Assembly: GCA_964448055.1 (NCBI GenBank)
Contig: CAYUVB010000011.1
Location: 1 to 41,134, forward strand
Length of the DNA: 41,134 bases
Direction of reading: 5' to 3'
From: WANQ01 sp964448055
GTDB taxonomy: Archaea > Thermoproteota > Thermoprotei_A > Sulfolobales > WANQ01
Within the stretch, counting starts at the first letter, position 1; each line of letters opens with the position of its first letter. The position numbers and the translations under genes were made by a program. This document shows, in pieces, positions 1 through 8,658 of this stretch. Under the pieces are notes generated by a model. The model had not been told where the DNA came from. It saw only the letters and a program-made list of their open reading frames with translations, and did no database searches.

Positions 1-1034
1 TTATCTGGGTATTTTGCTACTAAGTGCTCTGGACGGTATTGCTCCATTATATTTACTAGAGCATGTGGTATGTTCTCAGCTATCCATTCTAATATGGGCT
101 TAGTACAACATTCTATGTGGTTTGGTAATACTAAGTGTCTTATTATTATAGGATCCTTCCATTCAGCTATCATTTTAAGATTACGTGTTATGATCTCCCA
201 GTATCTTGGAGCAGCACTTAACCTTATAGCGCATTTATTATTACCATATTTGAAGTCAGGTAGCCATATGTCTATAACATCTCTTAGAAGCTTCATAGAC
301 TCTACTGTAAGATACATATTACTATTCCATAGTTGTGGTACGTTTACATTAAGGTATAATAGTGATTCAAGTATTACATGGAGATCTGGTGTAGGATCTC
401 CACCCACATGATTAATATTCCTAGCACCGCTTTCCCTTAACTCCTTCTGGATTAAGGCTAATCTACGTGCATCAACTATTACTCCTTCCTTAGGGCTAAC
501 TTGGCTAATATCATAGTTTTGGCAGAATACGCAGCGGAAATTACATCCACCGTAGAATATTGTACCACTTGGTACTAATGGAGATTCCTCGCCTAGATGG
601 TGAAACCATGAATGGACGTATACACGGTAATCCACTTGGCAAGCACCAGGCCTCTCATAGCGGTTAAAACCACATTTTCGTTCACAGAATCTACATGACT
701 TAATAGTTTCCCAGGCTATGCGTGCTTTAACGTGTAATAGATTCCACTTATCAGGTAATGGTAATTCTTCAAATCTTAGCTTATCATCTCTAATCCTAGT
801 AAAGACCTCCCAAAACCTCTTAGAGTATTCTTCATGTAGACTCCAAAGTCCTTCAAGATCTAACTTGCTAGGATCCTCTGGAACTTCTATCCTCTTAGCT
901 ATCATGAATTTAGCTGGTTTAACATCAACCATAACTTCATAGTACCATTTAAGTCTTCTTCTAACCTCCTCGTTGTCCCAAACACTAATTGCATCAGGCC
1001 TAACAAGCCTCCAATACCATGAAGGTGCACTCAT
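1..1034 (-). CDS. Radical SAM protein, PflA-like (COG1313 type), 3' end outside window
   Basis: The frame is open from an ATG at 1034 to the window edge (344 codons, no stop reached), so the C-terminus is missing. Residues 164-171 hold the radical SAM cysteines (GGCNFRCVFCQNY, Cx3Cx2C) that would bind the [4Fe-4S] cluster and S-adenosylmethionine. An earlier cysteine set at residues 114-132 (CRFCERKC, then GAC) is typical of the COG1313 group of putative pyruvate-formate-lyase-activating-like proteins. Family members are cytosolic and their substrate is generally unknown. The gene is divergent from the MoeA-type gene across about 110 bp. Family assignment is from recognised motifs; function beyond radical SAM chemistry is not claimed. 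Confidence 0.85.
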   Translation of the reverse strand, partial: MSAPSWYWRLVRPDAISVWDNEEVRRRLKWYYEVMVDVKPAKFMIAKRIEVPEDPSKLDLEGLWSLHEEYSKRFWEVFTRIRDDKLRFEELPLPDKWNLLHVKARIAWETIKSCRFCERKCGFNRYERPGACQVDYRVYVHSWFHHLGEESPLVPSGTIFYGGCNFRCVFCQNYDISQVSPKEGVIVDARRLALIQKELRESGARNINHVGGDPTPDLHVILESLLYLNVNVPQLWNSNMYLTVESMKLLRDVIDIWLPDFKYGNNKCAIRLSAAPRYWEIITRNLKMIAEWKDPIIIRHLVLPNHIECCTKPILEWIAENIPHALVNIMEQYRPEHLVAKYPD

Positions 1035-1098
1035 CTTCTACTTAACCCTCCCTAAACAATACCTTTGTCTACCAGGCTATTATACTTCAACGATAAAA

Positions 1099-1107
1099 CT
1101 ATATAAC
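1099..1107 (+). promoter_or_regulatory. Probable TATA box for the MoeA-type gene
   Basis: CTATATAAC lies about 30 nt before a GTGAGG Shine-Dalgarno-like site (1128-1133) and 38-46 nt before the TTG start at 1145. Spacing and composition fit an archaeal box A. Confidence 0.45.
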
Positions 1108-1144
1108 CTAGAAGTCATGACTATGAAGTGAGGATTAAAAGGAC

Positions 1145-2596
1145 TTGACTACTAGGCAGCAACTGTTCATAAGATTATCTAGTTTAGAGGAAGCAATAGA
1201 ATTAATCTACAAGAAGATACCACCTAAACCAGTAGGCGTAGAAGAAATACCATTAGAAAACGCCTTGAACAGAGTCTTGGCAGAAGATGTATATTCACCT
1301 ATAAGTTATCCTCCATATCCTAGAAGTATTGTAGATGGTTATGCTGTTAGAGCAGATGATGTAGTAAAAGCTTGGGAAGATCATCCTATAAAGCTACGGG
1401 TTAAAGGCGAACTACGTATTGGTTCATCTCCAAAAGGATTCTATGTTAGTGGAAGAGAAGCAATTTACGTTGATACAGGGTCCCCTATACCAGATGGAGC
1501 CGATGCAGTTGTGCCAATAGAATATACACATAGGATTAATGATGAAGTACTGGTGTATCGATCAGTGAGTGTAGGTGAAAATATAGCATGGCCTGGTAGT
1601 GATGTTGTTAAGGGCGAAATAATAGCATTGAAAGGAACAAGATTATTAGCATATCATATAGGTGTGCTAGCTAACGTAGGTATAAGAAAAGTAAAGGTAT
1701 ANNNNNNNNNNNNNNNNNNNNNNNNNNNNNNNNNNNNNNNNNNNNNNNNNNNNNNNNNNNNNNNNNNNNNNNNNNNNNNNNNNNNNNNNNNNNNNNNNNN
1801 NTCAGCTAGAAATGTTTACGAAGTACTGGTTAAACCATACCTATTAAGATTAAGTGGAGAGGAAGTTAGAGAAGGTCTAGAATATGTTGAAGCTGAACTA
1901 GCATTACCAGTACAAGGTGCTAGAGGTAGACGTACATACATACCAGTAATACTAACACACAACAGCTTAAAGAATACTATATCAGCATACCCATACTGGT
2001 ATGAAAGCTACATGATTAAACGAATTATAGATGCGGATGGAATTTTAATAGTAGGCGAGGATGAATATGCACCTATACAACCGGGTATAGTGAGGAAGAT
2101 AATATTATTACGAAAACCTAGGAAGAATACAATTGTAGGTGAGGAATCGATATTACTAGAAAATACAGCTAGTAGAGAAAAACTAGAAATGATAGCATTA
2201 CCGTCAACAATAGCACTAAAGGCTGTAGAGAGAGGTGATGCAGTTAAGGGTGTTATAAGCTCATTAGCTATAAGAGAGTTACCTCAAAACATAAGGATTT
2301 TAGAAAGAACTAAAAGAAAAATAACTCTATTTGAAGTCGATAGTAAGAATAAAGTGCCTAGGGTGGCTTGGTATCCTCCAGGTTATGGTATAGCGTCAAT
2401 TCAACATAGGGTCTATGAGAAAGTATCTAGGAAATATGTTAAGGTGAGAGTACGTGGACCTTTACATGCAAAGCTCTTATTAATGGAAGGACAAGTTGAT
2501 TATGCTATTTTACCAGAGGAATACTTAGCCGAGAAAGCCAATATAGTAGAACAACTTGGTGAAGAAGAATTATTATTAATTAAGCTATGGCGTTAA
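1145..2596 (+). CDS. moeA: MoeA-type molybdopterin molybdenumtransferase with C-terminal substrate-binding-like domain (interrupted by gap)
   Basis: MoeA inserts molybdate or tungstate into activated molybdopterin. The N-terminal domains are clear: YPPYPRSIVDGYAVRADD at residues 55-72 and DTGSPIPDGADAVV at 110-123. Just after the N run comes SARNVYEVLVKPYL, which in MoeA lies at the end of the MoCF (MogA-like) domain, followed by the small C-terminal domain. A further ~100 residues resemble the periplasmic-binding-protein-like (LysR substrate-binding) domain fused to many archaeal MoeA proteins. The MoCF domain itself, normally ~140 residues, is absent because the 100-N gap falls on it. The start is TTG at 1145 with GTGAGG upstream. 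WtpABC at the other end of the window fits a Mo/W cofactor role. The frame across the gap is an assumption. Confidence 0.88.
   Translation: MTTRQQLFIRLSSLEEAIELIYKKIPPKPVGVEEIPLENALNRVLAEDVYSPISYPPYPRSIVDGYAVRADDVVKAWEDHPIKLRVKGELRIGSSPKGFYVSGREAIYVDTGSPIPDGADAVVPIEYTHRINDEVLVYRSVSVGENIAWPGSDVVKGEIIALKGTRLLAYHIGVLANVGIRKVKVXXXXXXXXXXXXXXXXXXXXXXXXXXXXXXXXXXSARNVYEVLVKPYLLRLSGEEVREGLEYVEAELALPVQGARGRRTYIPVILTHNSLKNTISAYPYWYESYMIKRIIDADGILIVGEDEYAPIQPGIVRKIILLRKPRKNTIVGEESILLENTASREKLEMIALPSTIALKAVERGDAVKGVISSLAIRELPQNIRILERTKRKITLFEVDSKNKVPRVAWYPPGYGIASIQHRVYEKVSRKYVKVRVRGPLHAKLLLMEGQVDYAILPEEYLAEKANIVEQLGEEELLLIKLWR
1702..1801. other. Assembly gap (100 N) inside moeA
   Basis: Exactly 100 N, a conventional unknown-length gap. 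It replaces most of the MoCF domain, so the true missing length is probably several hundred bases. Confidence 0.98.
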
Positions 2597-2620
2597 GCGT
2601 TAGGGTTAAGACCCTAGTCT

Positions 2621-2630
2621 TATTAAAATA
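2621..2630 (+). promoter_or_regulatory. Possible TATA box for candidate RNA
   Basis: TATTAAAATA is centred about 26 nt before A2651, the first base of the GC-rich hairpin. That is the normal archaeal distance from box A to the transcription start. Confidence 0.4.
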
Positions 2631-2650
2631 CCAAGAACGGCGGGGGTCAG

Positions 2651-2697
2651 AGGCGGGGCGAGGGACCCGCGTAACGGGTCTCTATGAAACCCCGTAT
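2651..2697 (+). ncRNA. Candidate small structured RNA with kink-turn-like internal loop
   Basis: This GC-rich island sits between convergent genes in AT-rich DNA. Helix 1 pairs 2654-2658 with 2690-2694. Helix 2 pairs 2662-2669 with 2675-2682 (one G-U) around the loop CGTAA. The internal loop has GA (2660-2661) on one side and UAU-GA (2683-2687) on the other, which fits a kink-turn: 3-nt bulge plus tandem G-A pairs next to helix 2, the type bound by L7Ae. A TATA-like box lies at the right distance. No box C/D pair or ACA tail is evident, so it fits neither common guide-RNA class. It could instead be a 3'-UTR element of moeA. Confidence 0.45.
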
Positions 2698-2723
2698 GAT
2701 TTGCACGTCGTCATCCATACCTT

Positions 2724-3068
2724 TTAACCAGAATCTTCGGCACTCATGATCTTATTACTAGTACTTGTAGTTATTGATAGCGTTGTTGAAGTAGCATGTT
2801 CACTTATTTCCTCTAGTCCCATCACGACGATGTTTCCTACAATACTTCTAATGCTTTTGTCTACTTTAATAGGCCTACTTACTTCAAGATACTTCTTATC
2901 CTCTAAATAGAATTTACAGACAGGTGCATCACTTGATACTCTTTTACTTCTACGAAAGCAGTATCCTCCACTAGCAGTAATTGTAAAGAATATGCAGGAC
3001 TCACATTTAGCTAAGGGGTTAATAGCGAGTACTACTTGTTTTCTCTTAGACCTTCTAGAACTAGGCAT
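2724..3068 (-). CDS. Small Cys-rich protein of unknown function
   Basis: The protein has 114 residues. It has a basic N-terminus (RRSKRK) and four cysteines in the order CESC (residues 22 and 25), YCFRR, then VCKFY, which could bind a zinc ion or an iron-sulfur cluster. The last ~30 residues are Ser/Thr-rich and probably disordered. The start is ATG at 3068 with no strong Shine-Dalgarno site. It is convergent with moeA and divergent from the 3188 gene. I do not recognise the family. Confidence 0.6.
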   Translation of the reverse strand: MPSSRRSKRKQVVLAINPLAKCESCIFFTITASGGYCFRRSKRVSSDAPVCKFYLEDKKYLEVSRPIKVDKSIRSIVGNIVVMGLEEISEHATSTTLSITTSTSNKIMSAEDSG

Positions 3069-3187
3069 TTTTAATCAACCGTTTTTCTAGCTACATTTAA
3101 TTACAAACTTAAAAGAGCTTAGGCCACGTAATTCACCGTAGTCGATGCATCCGTGATTTCTAAATACCTCTTATAATGTAGTAACAA

Positions 3188-3505
3188 ATGGTGGGAGCTG
3201 TGAGTATAGAAGAATTGGTTAAAGATATGGAGAAGGTATCAGATAAACCAGTGATCTATTCTATTAAGAAGCCGTCAAAAGATAAAATAAAACTAGCGCT
3301 TAGAGCGCTCACCGAGGGTCTTATTAGACAAGTAGTATTGTATTATTCGCGTGAGTACAAGGCTATACACATATACCGTGATCGTAAGGAAGGATTTAAG
3401 CTAATAGATACTAGTGAGAAGAAGCCTAACCCAGTACTAGTTAACCCTAACGAGATAGATGTAGAGAGCTTAAACGAGCCATACGAGTTACTAGTTTTTA
3501 CCTAA
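3188..3505 (+). CDS. Conserved-looking small protein of unknown function
   Basis: The protein has 105 residues, is charged and of mixed alpha/beta character, and has no cysteines or membrane segments. Two starts are possible. ATG at 3188 would be leaderless behind a TATA-like TCTAAATA at ~3159. GTG at 3200 is preceded by GGGAG and lies ~26 nt after CTTATAAT (3170-3177). The 3' end overlaps nadM by 4 bp, tail to tail. Function unknown. Confidence 0.65.
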   Translation: MVGAVSIEELVKDMEKVSDKPVIYSIKKPSKDKIKLALRALTEGLIRQVVLYYSREYKAIHIYRDRKEGFKLIDTSEKKPNPVLVNPNEIDVESLNEPYELLVFT

Positions 3506-4050
3506 TCATATCTAGCAATATTTCTTAAACGTGAAACACCGTCAATACTATCAATTATTTCTGCGACCACTGGTGGTACAAGTTTTCTCCACCTTTCATC
3601 ACCTTTAATTATCAACTCACGAATATAGCTCCCACGATAAATATCGCGATTATATGGTGGTGGCACCAAGACCTTCAAGCCTGCATCACGGAACACTTGG
3701 GCTGTAACAGGATTACGTGTTATAATAGCTTCAACTGGTGGTACAAGTTTGATCACATATAGTGCATTACCCACGTAGATAGACATTGTAGGTATAGTAG
3801 CGGTCACTATCCTTGTTAAATCAATACCCTCATCACGAAGGGCTTCACGTATCATCCATATCCTTTCACCAGCAGTAAACGGGTTCTGTAATGTATGACT
3901 CTCATCAGCCATTCCGACAAGTATTACTATTTCATCGAATAATGATAAGGCCCAGTTAATAACCATGAGATGCCCGTAGTGGAATGGTTGAAATCTACCG
4001 AAGACAAGAGCTCTCCTTTTATGGATACCACTATTTTTCCTTGGGGCCAA
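3502..4050 (-). CDS. nadM: Nicotinamide-nucleotide adenylyltransferase (archaeal NadM type)
   Basis: Joins NMN and ATP to make NAD+ and pyrophosphate, the last step of NAD synthesis, in the cytosol. The nucleotidyltransferase signature GRFQPFHYGH (residues 18-27) carries the HxGH-type motif, and RGSYIREL near residue 140 matches the C-terminal nucleotide-binding motif of archaeal NMNATs. The 182-residue length is normal. The TTG start at 4050 follows GAGGAGAG with a 6-nt spacer. It overlaps its convergent neighbour by 4 bp. Confidence 0.93.
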   Translation of the reverse strand: MAPRKNSGIHKRRALVFGRFQPFHYGHLMVINWALSLFDEIVILVGMADESHTLQNPFTAGERIWMIREALRDEGIDLTRIVTATIPTMSIYVGNALYVIKLVPPVEAIITRNPVTAQVFRDAGLKVLVPPPYNRDIYRGSYIRELIIKGDERWRKLVPPVVAEIIDSIDGVSRLRNIARYD

Positions 4051-4161
4051 GTTAATCTCTCCTCGTATAGTCCTAATTCAACGAGAAGATAGCGTTAACA
4101 AGGTACATAAAATTATTTTTCGTGGATCCTAATAATTCACCATATTGTTTAGAAAAGCTTT

Positions 4162-4815
4162 TTGAATACAAAATCCTATTCATTTAAGTGCTGGGTGTAT
4201 GTTTTGGCAGAAAGTAATGTACTTAGGGTAGGTGCTTATAGTGAAACTATAAGGACGTTAAAGGATAGAGAAGCAAAGCTACTAAAGAAGATAGGAGAAA
4301 TGGAGACACGTTGTCCGGCATGTGGTAGACATGGTTTAAGAATAGAGGATTACTTATATGACATGCCACTGGTAGGTGAAATAATACTTTCAACTGGTAA
4401 GTGCAGCTATTGTAGTTACAGGTACAATGACGTGAGGGTAGTTGAAGCAAAACCTCCGCAGAAAATAATCTATAAAGTTGAAAAGTTAGATGATCTTAAT
4501 GCCTTGGTTGTTAGGGCTTCTACAGCAACAATAAAAATACTTGAACTAGGAGGGGAAATTAAACCTGGTCCTGTTGCTCAAGGTTTTATAACGACTATTG
4601 AAGGAGTACTCTACATGTTCAAGGATATAGCGGAATTTCTTTGTAGTAGTGGTGAAGTAAATGAGAAGACTTGTAAGGAGAAACTCAAATGGTTAGATGA
4701 TGCGATAAATGGCAAGGTAAAGTTCACATTCGTAATAGAAGATCCTGAGGGAGTTAGCATGGTTATAAGTAAAGAGAAGAAACCCTTAATAAAGCCGCTT
4801 GAGGAAACATCTTAA
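4162..4815 (+). CDS. ZPR1-type zinc finger protein
   Basis: A single archaeal ZPR1 domain: RCPACG then KCSYCSYR form a four-cysteine zinc site, with LYDMPLVGEIILST between them as in ZPR1 proteins. The alpha/beta part follows (GGEIKPGPVAQGFITTIEG). In eukaryotes ZPR1 is linked to elongation factor eEF1A folding; the archaeal role is not settled. The frame opens at TTG 4162, but a second TTG at 4204, 6 nt after a GGTG, gives a better-spaced start and removes an atypical leader. No operon partner is evident. Confidence 0.85.
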   Translation: MNTKSYSFKCWVYVLAESNVLRVGAYSETIRTLKDREAKLLKKIGEMETRCPACGRHGLRIEDYLYDMPLVGEIILSTGKCSYCSYRYNDVRVVEAKPPQKIIYKVEKLDDLNALVVRASTATIKILELGGEIKPGPVAQGFITTIEGVLYMFKDIAEFLCSSGEVNEKTCKEKLKWLDDAINGKVKFTFVIEDPEGVSMVISKEKKPLIKPLEETS

Positions 4816-4859
4816 TTAAATAAATGAAAAATAGAATTAATAGCTATTTATCCATTGTT

Positions 4860-5414
4860 TTACTCTACTTTAACCTTTATTCCTTTCTTTTCCTCCTCTT
4901 TCTTTGTTTCCCTCTTCTCTATTCTAACCTCTAATATGCCGTTACGGTAAGTGGCTTTAGCTGTTTCCGGTTTAACTTTTACAGGTAGTTCTACTTCCTT
5001 GTAATACCTTCTCTTCTCATTAGAAGCTTTAATTATCAATGTATCTTCAGTTGCTTGTACATCTATCTTCTCCTTATCAACACCAGGTATTTCAGCTATA
5101 ACAACAACCTGGTTATCTTCCTCGAATACATCAACGGGTGGCTCGCGTTCTTCACTAATTATTGGTCTTCCTCGCATTCTTTTAACATTACCGAATTCCT
5201 CTATTATTGGTCTTCCATCTGGTCCTATGGTTATACGGAATCCATAGACTATTGGTTGTCCAGGTCTTTCTGGAACCATTGTTGCATGTGACATTACTTC
5301 CTCGAACTCTCTTTCAAATTCTCTCATGAACTCCTCTATTTCGCTAAAGAAATCTTCGAATAATCTATCAAATATACTCCTCCTTCTTTTCCACCAGGAC
5401 ATACTATACACCAA
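4860..5414 (-). CDS. hsp20: Small heat-shock protein, Hsp20/alpha-crystallin family
   Basis: An ATP-independent holdase chaperone that forms cytosolic oligomers. The alpha-crystallin domain spans roughly residues 92-168 (PPVDVFEEDNQVVVIAEIPG to NGILEVRIEKRE), with the conserved NGIL at 158-161. The N-terminal arm (12-45) is rich in Phe and Glu and likely helical. The tail is Lys/Glu-rich and ends GIKVKVE, whose I-x-V resembles the IXI anchor used in oligomer assembly. The frame opens at TTG 5414, but ATG 5402 is likelier because it follows a GGTG with a normal spacer. Confidence 0.93.
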   Translation of the reverse strand: MVYSMSWWKRRRSIFDRLFEDFFSEIEEFMREFEREFEEVMSHATMVPERPGQPIVYGFRITIGPDGRPIIEEFGNVKRMRGRPIISEEREPPVDVFEEDNQVVVIAEIPGVDKEKIDVQATEDTLIIKASNEKRRYYKEVELPVKVKPETAKATYRNGILEVRIEKRETKKEEEKKGIKVKVE

Positions 5415-5468
5415 TCTATCTATATCGTTAGTAGCTTAAGACTTTAACCCGCGTGACCTATTATGTAA

Positions 5469-6353
5469 TTATATGTTTCTTAGCAACTCTATTACCTCTC
5501 TAACAGCTTCCTTAACTATCTTGGGGGATGGAGGTGTTCTATGATACAGCTGTGTATTCCTTACAACATTTTCTAGTAGTACATCCTCTCTTATATCGTA
5601 AGTCGAAGATTTACAACATTGTGATATTAGCTTCTCCAAAGGCTCCTTTTCAGTACTTACATCTAGCTCAACTAATCCTAATCTAACTGATACTATAGCT
5701 GATGTAATAATGCTTGTCGTAGGGTCCACGCCTGCAAGAACTAATGCATCAGTTAAAGCATCGATTATACCTAAATTAACAGTATATGCTTTTAATATAC
5801 TAGATGGGTCGTTGAAGTCTATACCATGTTTTAAGGACAGCAATGTCTCAAGCAGCTTGTGCTCACATTGCAATTCAATACTATTATCTAAATATTTCTT
5901 TAACAATAGGATCTCGTGTGGAATAGCACAAGGATGCTCTAGGACCATATTGTATGGTTTGCCAACGATAATCCGTGGGCTAAACGCTAAACGTAGACTA
6001 CTAGAAGGGATAAGTACCGTATAAGCTCTCTCTATAGGTCTCTTTACACCCAGTAATCCTAATTGGCCATTTGCTGTAAGAGTACATGCTAAGATCTTAG
6101 CTTTATTAATTGCCTCCCAATTACCAGCCCCTATTATAAGATCAACATCAAGTCCGAGGATATTGTCCCGGCTAGGATTTATAGCCTCTATTCTAACAAG
6201 TCTTTTAATTTTATTGATAGTGTTTGTAAGATATTCATCTCCATTAACAACTAGTACGGCACTAAGATTCCTCCTAGTCCACCACATAGTATCTAATAGA
6301 TTCTCATCAACGAGATTTATCCTAGGTACTTTATGGAAAATATAGCTTGTCAA
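5469..6353 (-). CDS. Protein of unknown function (294 residues)
   Basis: A soluble-looking alpha/beta protein without membrane segments or a recognised catalytic motif. The N-terminal half has alternating strands (AVLVVNGDEYL, VDLIIGAGNW) suggestive of a Rossmann-like fold. A helical region follows (KAYTVNLGIIDALTDALVLAGVDP). The TTG start at 6353 is preceded by AGAGGAAGAG. It is divergent from aglB across 126 bp. I do not recognise the family. Confidence 0.65.
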   Translation of the reverse strand: MTSYIFHKVPRINLVDENLLDTMWWTRRNLSAVLVVNGDEYLTNTINKIKRLVRIEAINPSRDNILGLDVDLIIGAGNWEAINKAKILACTLTANGQLGLLGVKRPIERAYTVLIPSSSLRLAFSPRIIVGKPYNMVLEHPCAIPHEILLLKKYLDNSIELQCEHKLLETLLSLKHGIDFNDPSSILKAYTVNLGIIDALTDALVLAGVDPTTSIITSAIVSVRLGLVELDVSTEKEPLEKLISQCCKSSTYDIREDVLLENVVRNTQLYHRTPPSPKIVKEAVREVIELLRNI

Positions 6354-6479
6354 AAGCTCTTCCTCTAGTTCATGTAGTTAATATAGGCTCACATATATAG
6401 GTTAGGGGAAGAGTTAATTAGGAGAACCCCAACATATAGGGCTTCAAGGTTGTACGTACATTATGGGGGATGAAGAGGT

Positions 6480-8576
6480 TTGACGCTTAACAATAAGGTT
6501 CGTAAAATAATTGTCTACGTAATCCTAGGTCTTCTTGTAGTACTAGGAGTAGTTAACATGGCGTCACCATTACTCCTACGTGGAGACATAGATCTATTTG
6601 GTAATGACCCTTGGATAGAATATTGGTTAACAAAATACCTAGTAGAACATGGTATAACTGCTTGGTGGAGTCTTAAACCACCTAATCCTGATGTAATGGT
6701 ATTCTGGTATCCGTATGGAAGAGACTTTACTACATCTGAACACCCTGGAATACCTATGTTTGCAGCATTAACGTACCCCATAGGACAATCGTTAGGGTTA
6801 AGTATTAAGGAATGGGTAGCTGTTACTCCAGTAATCTTTGGAGCTATAGCCATAGTGGCAGCATTTCTACTGGGAAGAGAAATATTCGGTAACGATTATG
6901 TAGGACTAATATATGCAGCGTTTATGACAGCATTAGCTTCAGGTACAGCTAGAAGCTTTGTGGGATTTGTTGAGAAACAGGGATTTGGCGTCGCCTTAAT
7001 ACTATTGGCAGTGTTCTTTTACATGAGAGCACTTAAGAAGAGAAGCTGGGTAGAGGGACTAATATCAGGAGTCTTCGTAGGTTTAACTTTCTGGTTCTGG
7101 GGAGGCTATGTATTCATATACATGCTTATAGCCCTACACATGGTATTACTCCCACTTGTCAAAAGAATAGGCAAAAATGACCTTAAGGTATTATCAAGCG
7201 TTACAGCTACATCGTATCTGGTAGCATTAGCTTACGGCAATCCATTAAGTTTCCTCAAGAGCGAAATAGTACTTGGGATGCTAGCTGCACTAATACTAGT
7301 ATATGTAGCAGCGTTCATGAAGAATAGAAAATACTACCTCATGCTACTATTTGCTTTAGGCGTAGGTGTCATAGTAGGTGTAGCATTAGATATTATCACA
7401 GTACCTGGAAGAGTACTCTATGCTCTAGGAATTGAGAGTCATCAAGCCCCCATAGTAGCAACAGTAGCTGAACATGCAAGACCAGAGGGAATAGCGTTTG
7501 AAATGTATATTGCGTTACCATTAGTTGTCTTAGGACTATTGTACAGCATATACAAGCTTATAACAAAACCCGACGAGAAATGGTTGTTCATAACATTTGT
7601 TGGAGCCTTGATGTTTTATCTATATACACGTATGGCTTACCTATCTGAAATAGGTATAGCATTTGCACTACTACCAGCACTAGCTGTAACCCATTGGGCT
7701 ATTACTACACTACAAAAGACACCTAAAGTTAGAATAGGTAGTTTTACTAAAATACTAGCAGTACTAGTTCTTGGGCTAATATTATTATTCATACCACATG
7801 CAGCAATACTAACTTTTGCAAGTCGTAGCAATGTTAACTTAGGACTAGATGTCTTCGGTAATGCATGGATAGATATGCTTGAATGGATAAAAGAGAATAC
7901 ACCAGAAGATGCTGTAATAGTTACGTGGTGGGATTATGGCTATTGGATAACAGTTAACACTGGTAGAGCAACATTAGCTGATGGTGCTACTATAAATGGA
8001 ACACAGATATGGCTTTTATCGCAAATAATGATGGGTAATGAATCTCATGCGGTAGAAATTATGGAGAAGTACTTTAAGTTAGAACCGAATAAGACATACA
8101 TATTAGCATATTATTATGCTATAGCAGTAAATAATACAACACTACTAGTGTTACCTAATCAAGGAGACATAGGTAAAAGTAATGCAATGTTATTCATAAT
8201 GAATGGTCCTAATGGTCCAGGACCTACAAACCTAGAAGAATATGCTAGGACTTTCAATAACGAAATCTTGCCAAAATATTGGTACACGTTATATTACCAG
8301 AATAGATTGATACCACTTACACCGAAATGGGATATGCCTGGCAATAGATTACCATTACTCTATAAGCTAGTAATAGATAGCGTGTATGAATTAGGATATA
8401 AATTCGTATACCAGGATCAATATGGTAGATTAATACCAGTGTTTAGGCCAGTACTACATTACTTTAAGCCAGCACACATAAGCATAGACCAGTTGGGTAA
8501 GACAGCAACGGGATTACCATATTATGTAATAGTATTCCTTTACCAATTTACTGGTAAAACAAGCACATCAAGCTAA
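6480..8576 (+). CDS. aglB: Oligosaccharyltransferase AglB (STT3 family, GT66)
   Basis: Transfers lipid-linked glycan to Asn in N-X-S/T sequons on the outer face of the membrane. The N-terminal ~440 residues hold about a dozen membrane segments. The first external loop carries DIDLFGNDPW (35-44), with the metal-binding Asp. TVAE at 328-331 matches the TxxE motif of external loop 5. The soluble C-terminal domain opens with WWDYGYW (483-489), the sequon-binding signature. Length 698 is short for archaeal AglB, as in other crenarchaea. The start is TTG at 6480, with GAGGT only 1-2 nt upstream, so the exact start is uncertain. It stands alone. Confidence 0.95.
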   Translation: MTLNNKVRKIIVYVILGLLVVLGVVNMASPLLLRGDIDLFGNDPWIEYWLTKYLVEHGITAWWSLKPPNPDVMVFWYPYGRDFTTSEHPGIPMFAALTYPIGQSLGLSIKEWVAVTPVIFGAIAIVAAFLLGREIFGNDYVGLIYAAFMTALASGTARSFVGFVEKQGFGVALILLAVFFYMRALKKRSWVEGLISGVFVGLTFWFWGGYVFIYMLIALHMVLLPLVKRIGKNDLKVLSSVTATSYLVALAYGNPLSFLKSEIVLGMLAALILVYVAAFMKNRKYYLMLLFALGVGVIVGVALDIITVPGRVLYALGIESHQAPIVATVAEHARPEGIAFEMYIALPLVVLGLLYSIYKLITKPDEKWLFITFVGALMFYLYTRMAYLSEIGIAFALLPALAVTHWAITTLQKTPKVRIGSFTKILAVLVLGLILLFIPHAAILTFASRSNVNLGLDVFGNAWIDMLEWIKENTPEDAVIVTWWDYGYWITVNTGRATLADGATINGTQIWLLSQIMMGNESHAVEIMEKYFKLEPNKTYILAYYYAIAVNNTTLLVLPNQGDIGKSNAMLFIMNGPNGPGPTNLEEYARTFNNEILPKYWYTLYYQNRLIPLTPKWDMPGNRLPLLYKLVIDSVYELGYKFVYQDQYGRLIPVFRPVLHYFKPAHISIDQLGKTATGLPYYVIVFLYQFTGKTSTSS

Positions 8577-8658
8577 TTCCCGAGGGTACTCACCGTTTTT
8601 AAACTTCCTTTAACTTTGTTTTTGCAGAAGATAGGTAGACATCAAGGGTGCTAAGGAC

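Noticed and set aside
2638..2700. tRNA or box C/D guide RNA in the GC-rich island
   Set aside because: No T-loop or acceptor pairing for a tRNA. On the minus strand the box C-like sequence is imperfect and box C'/D' are missing.
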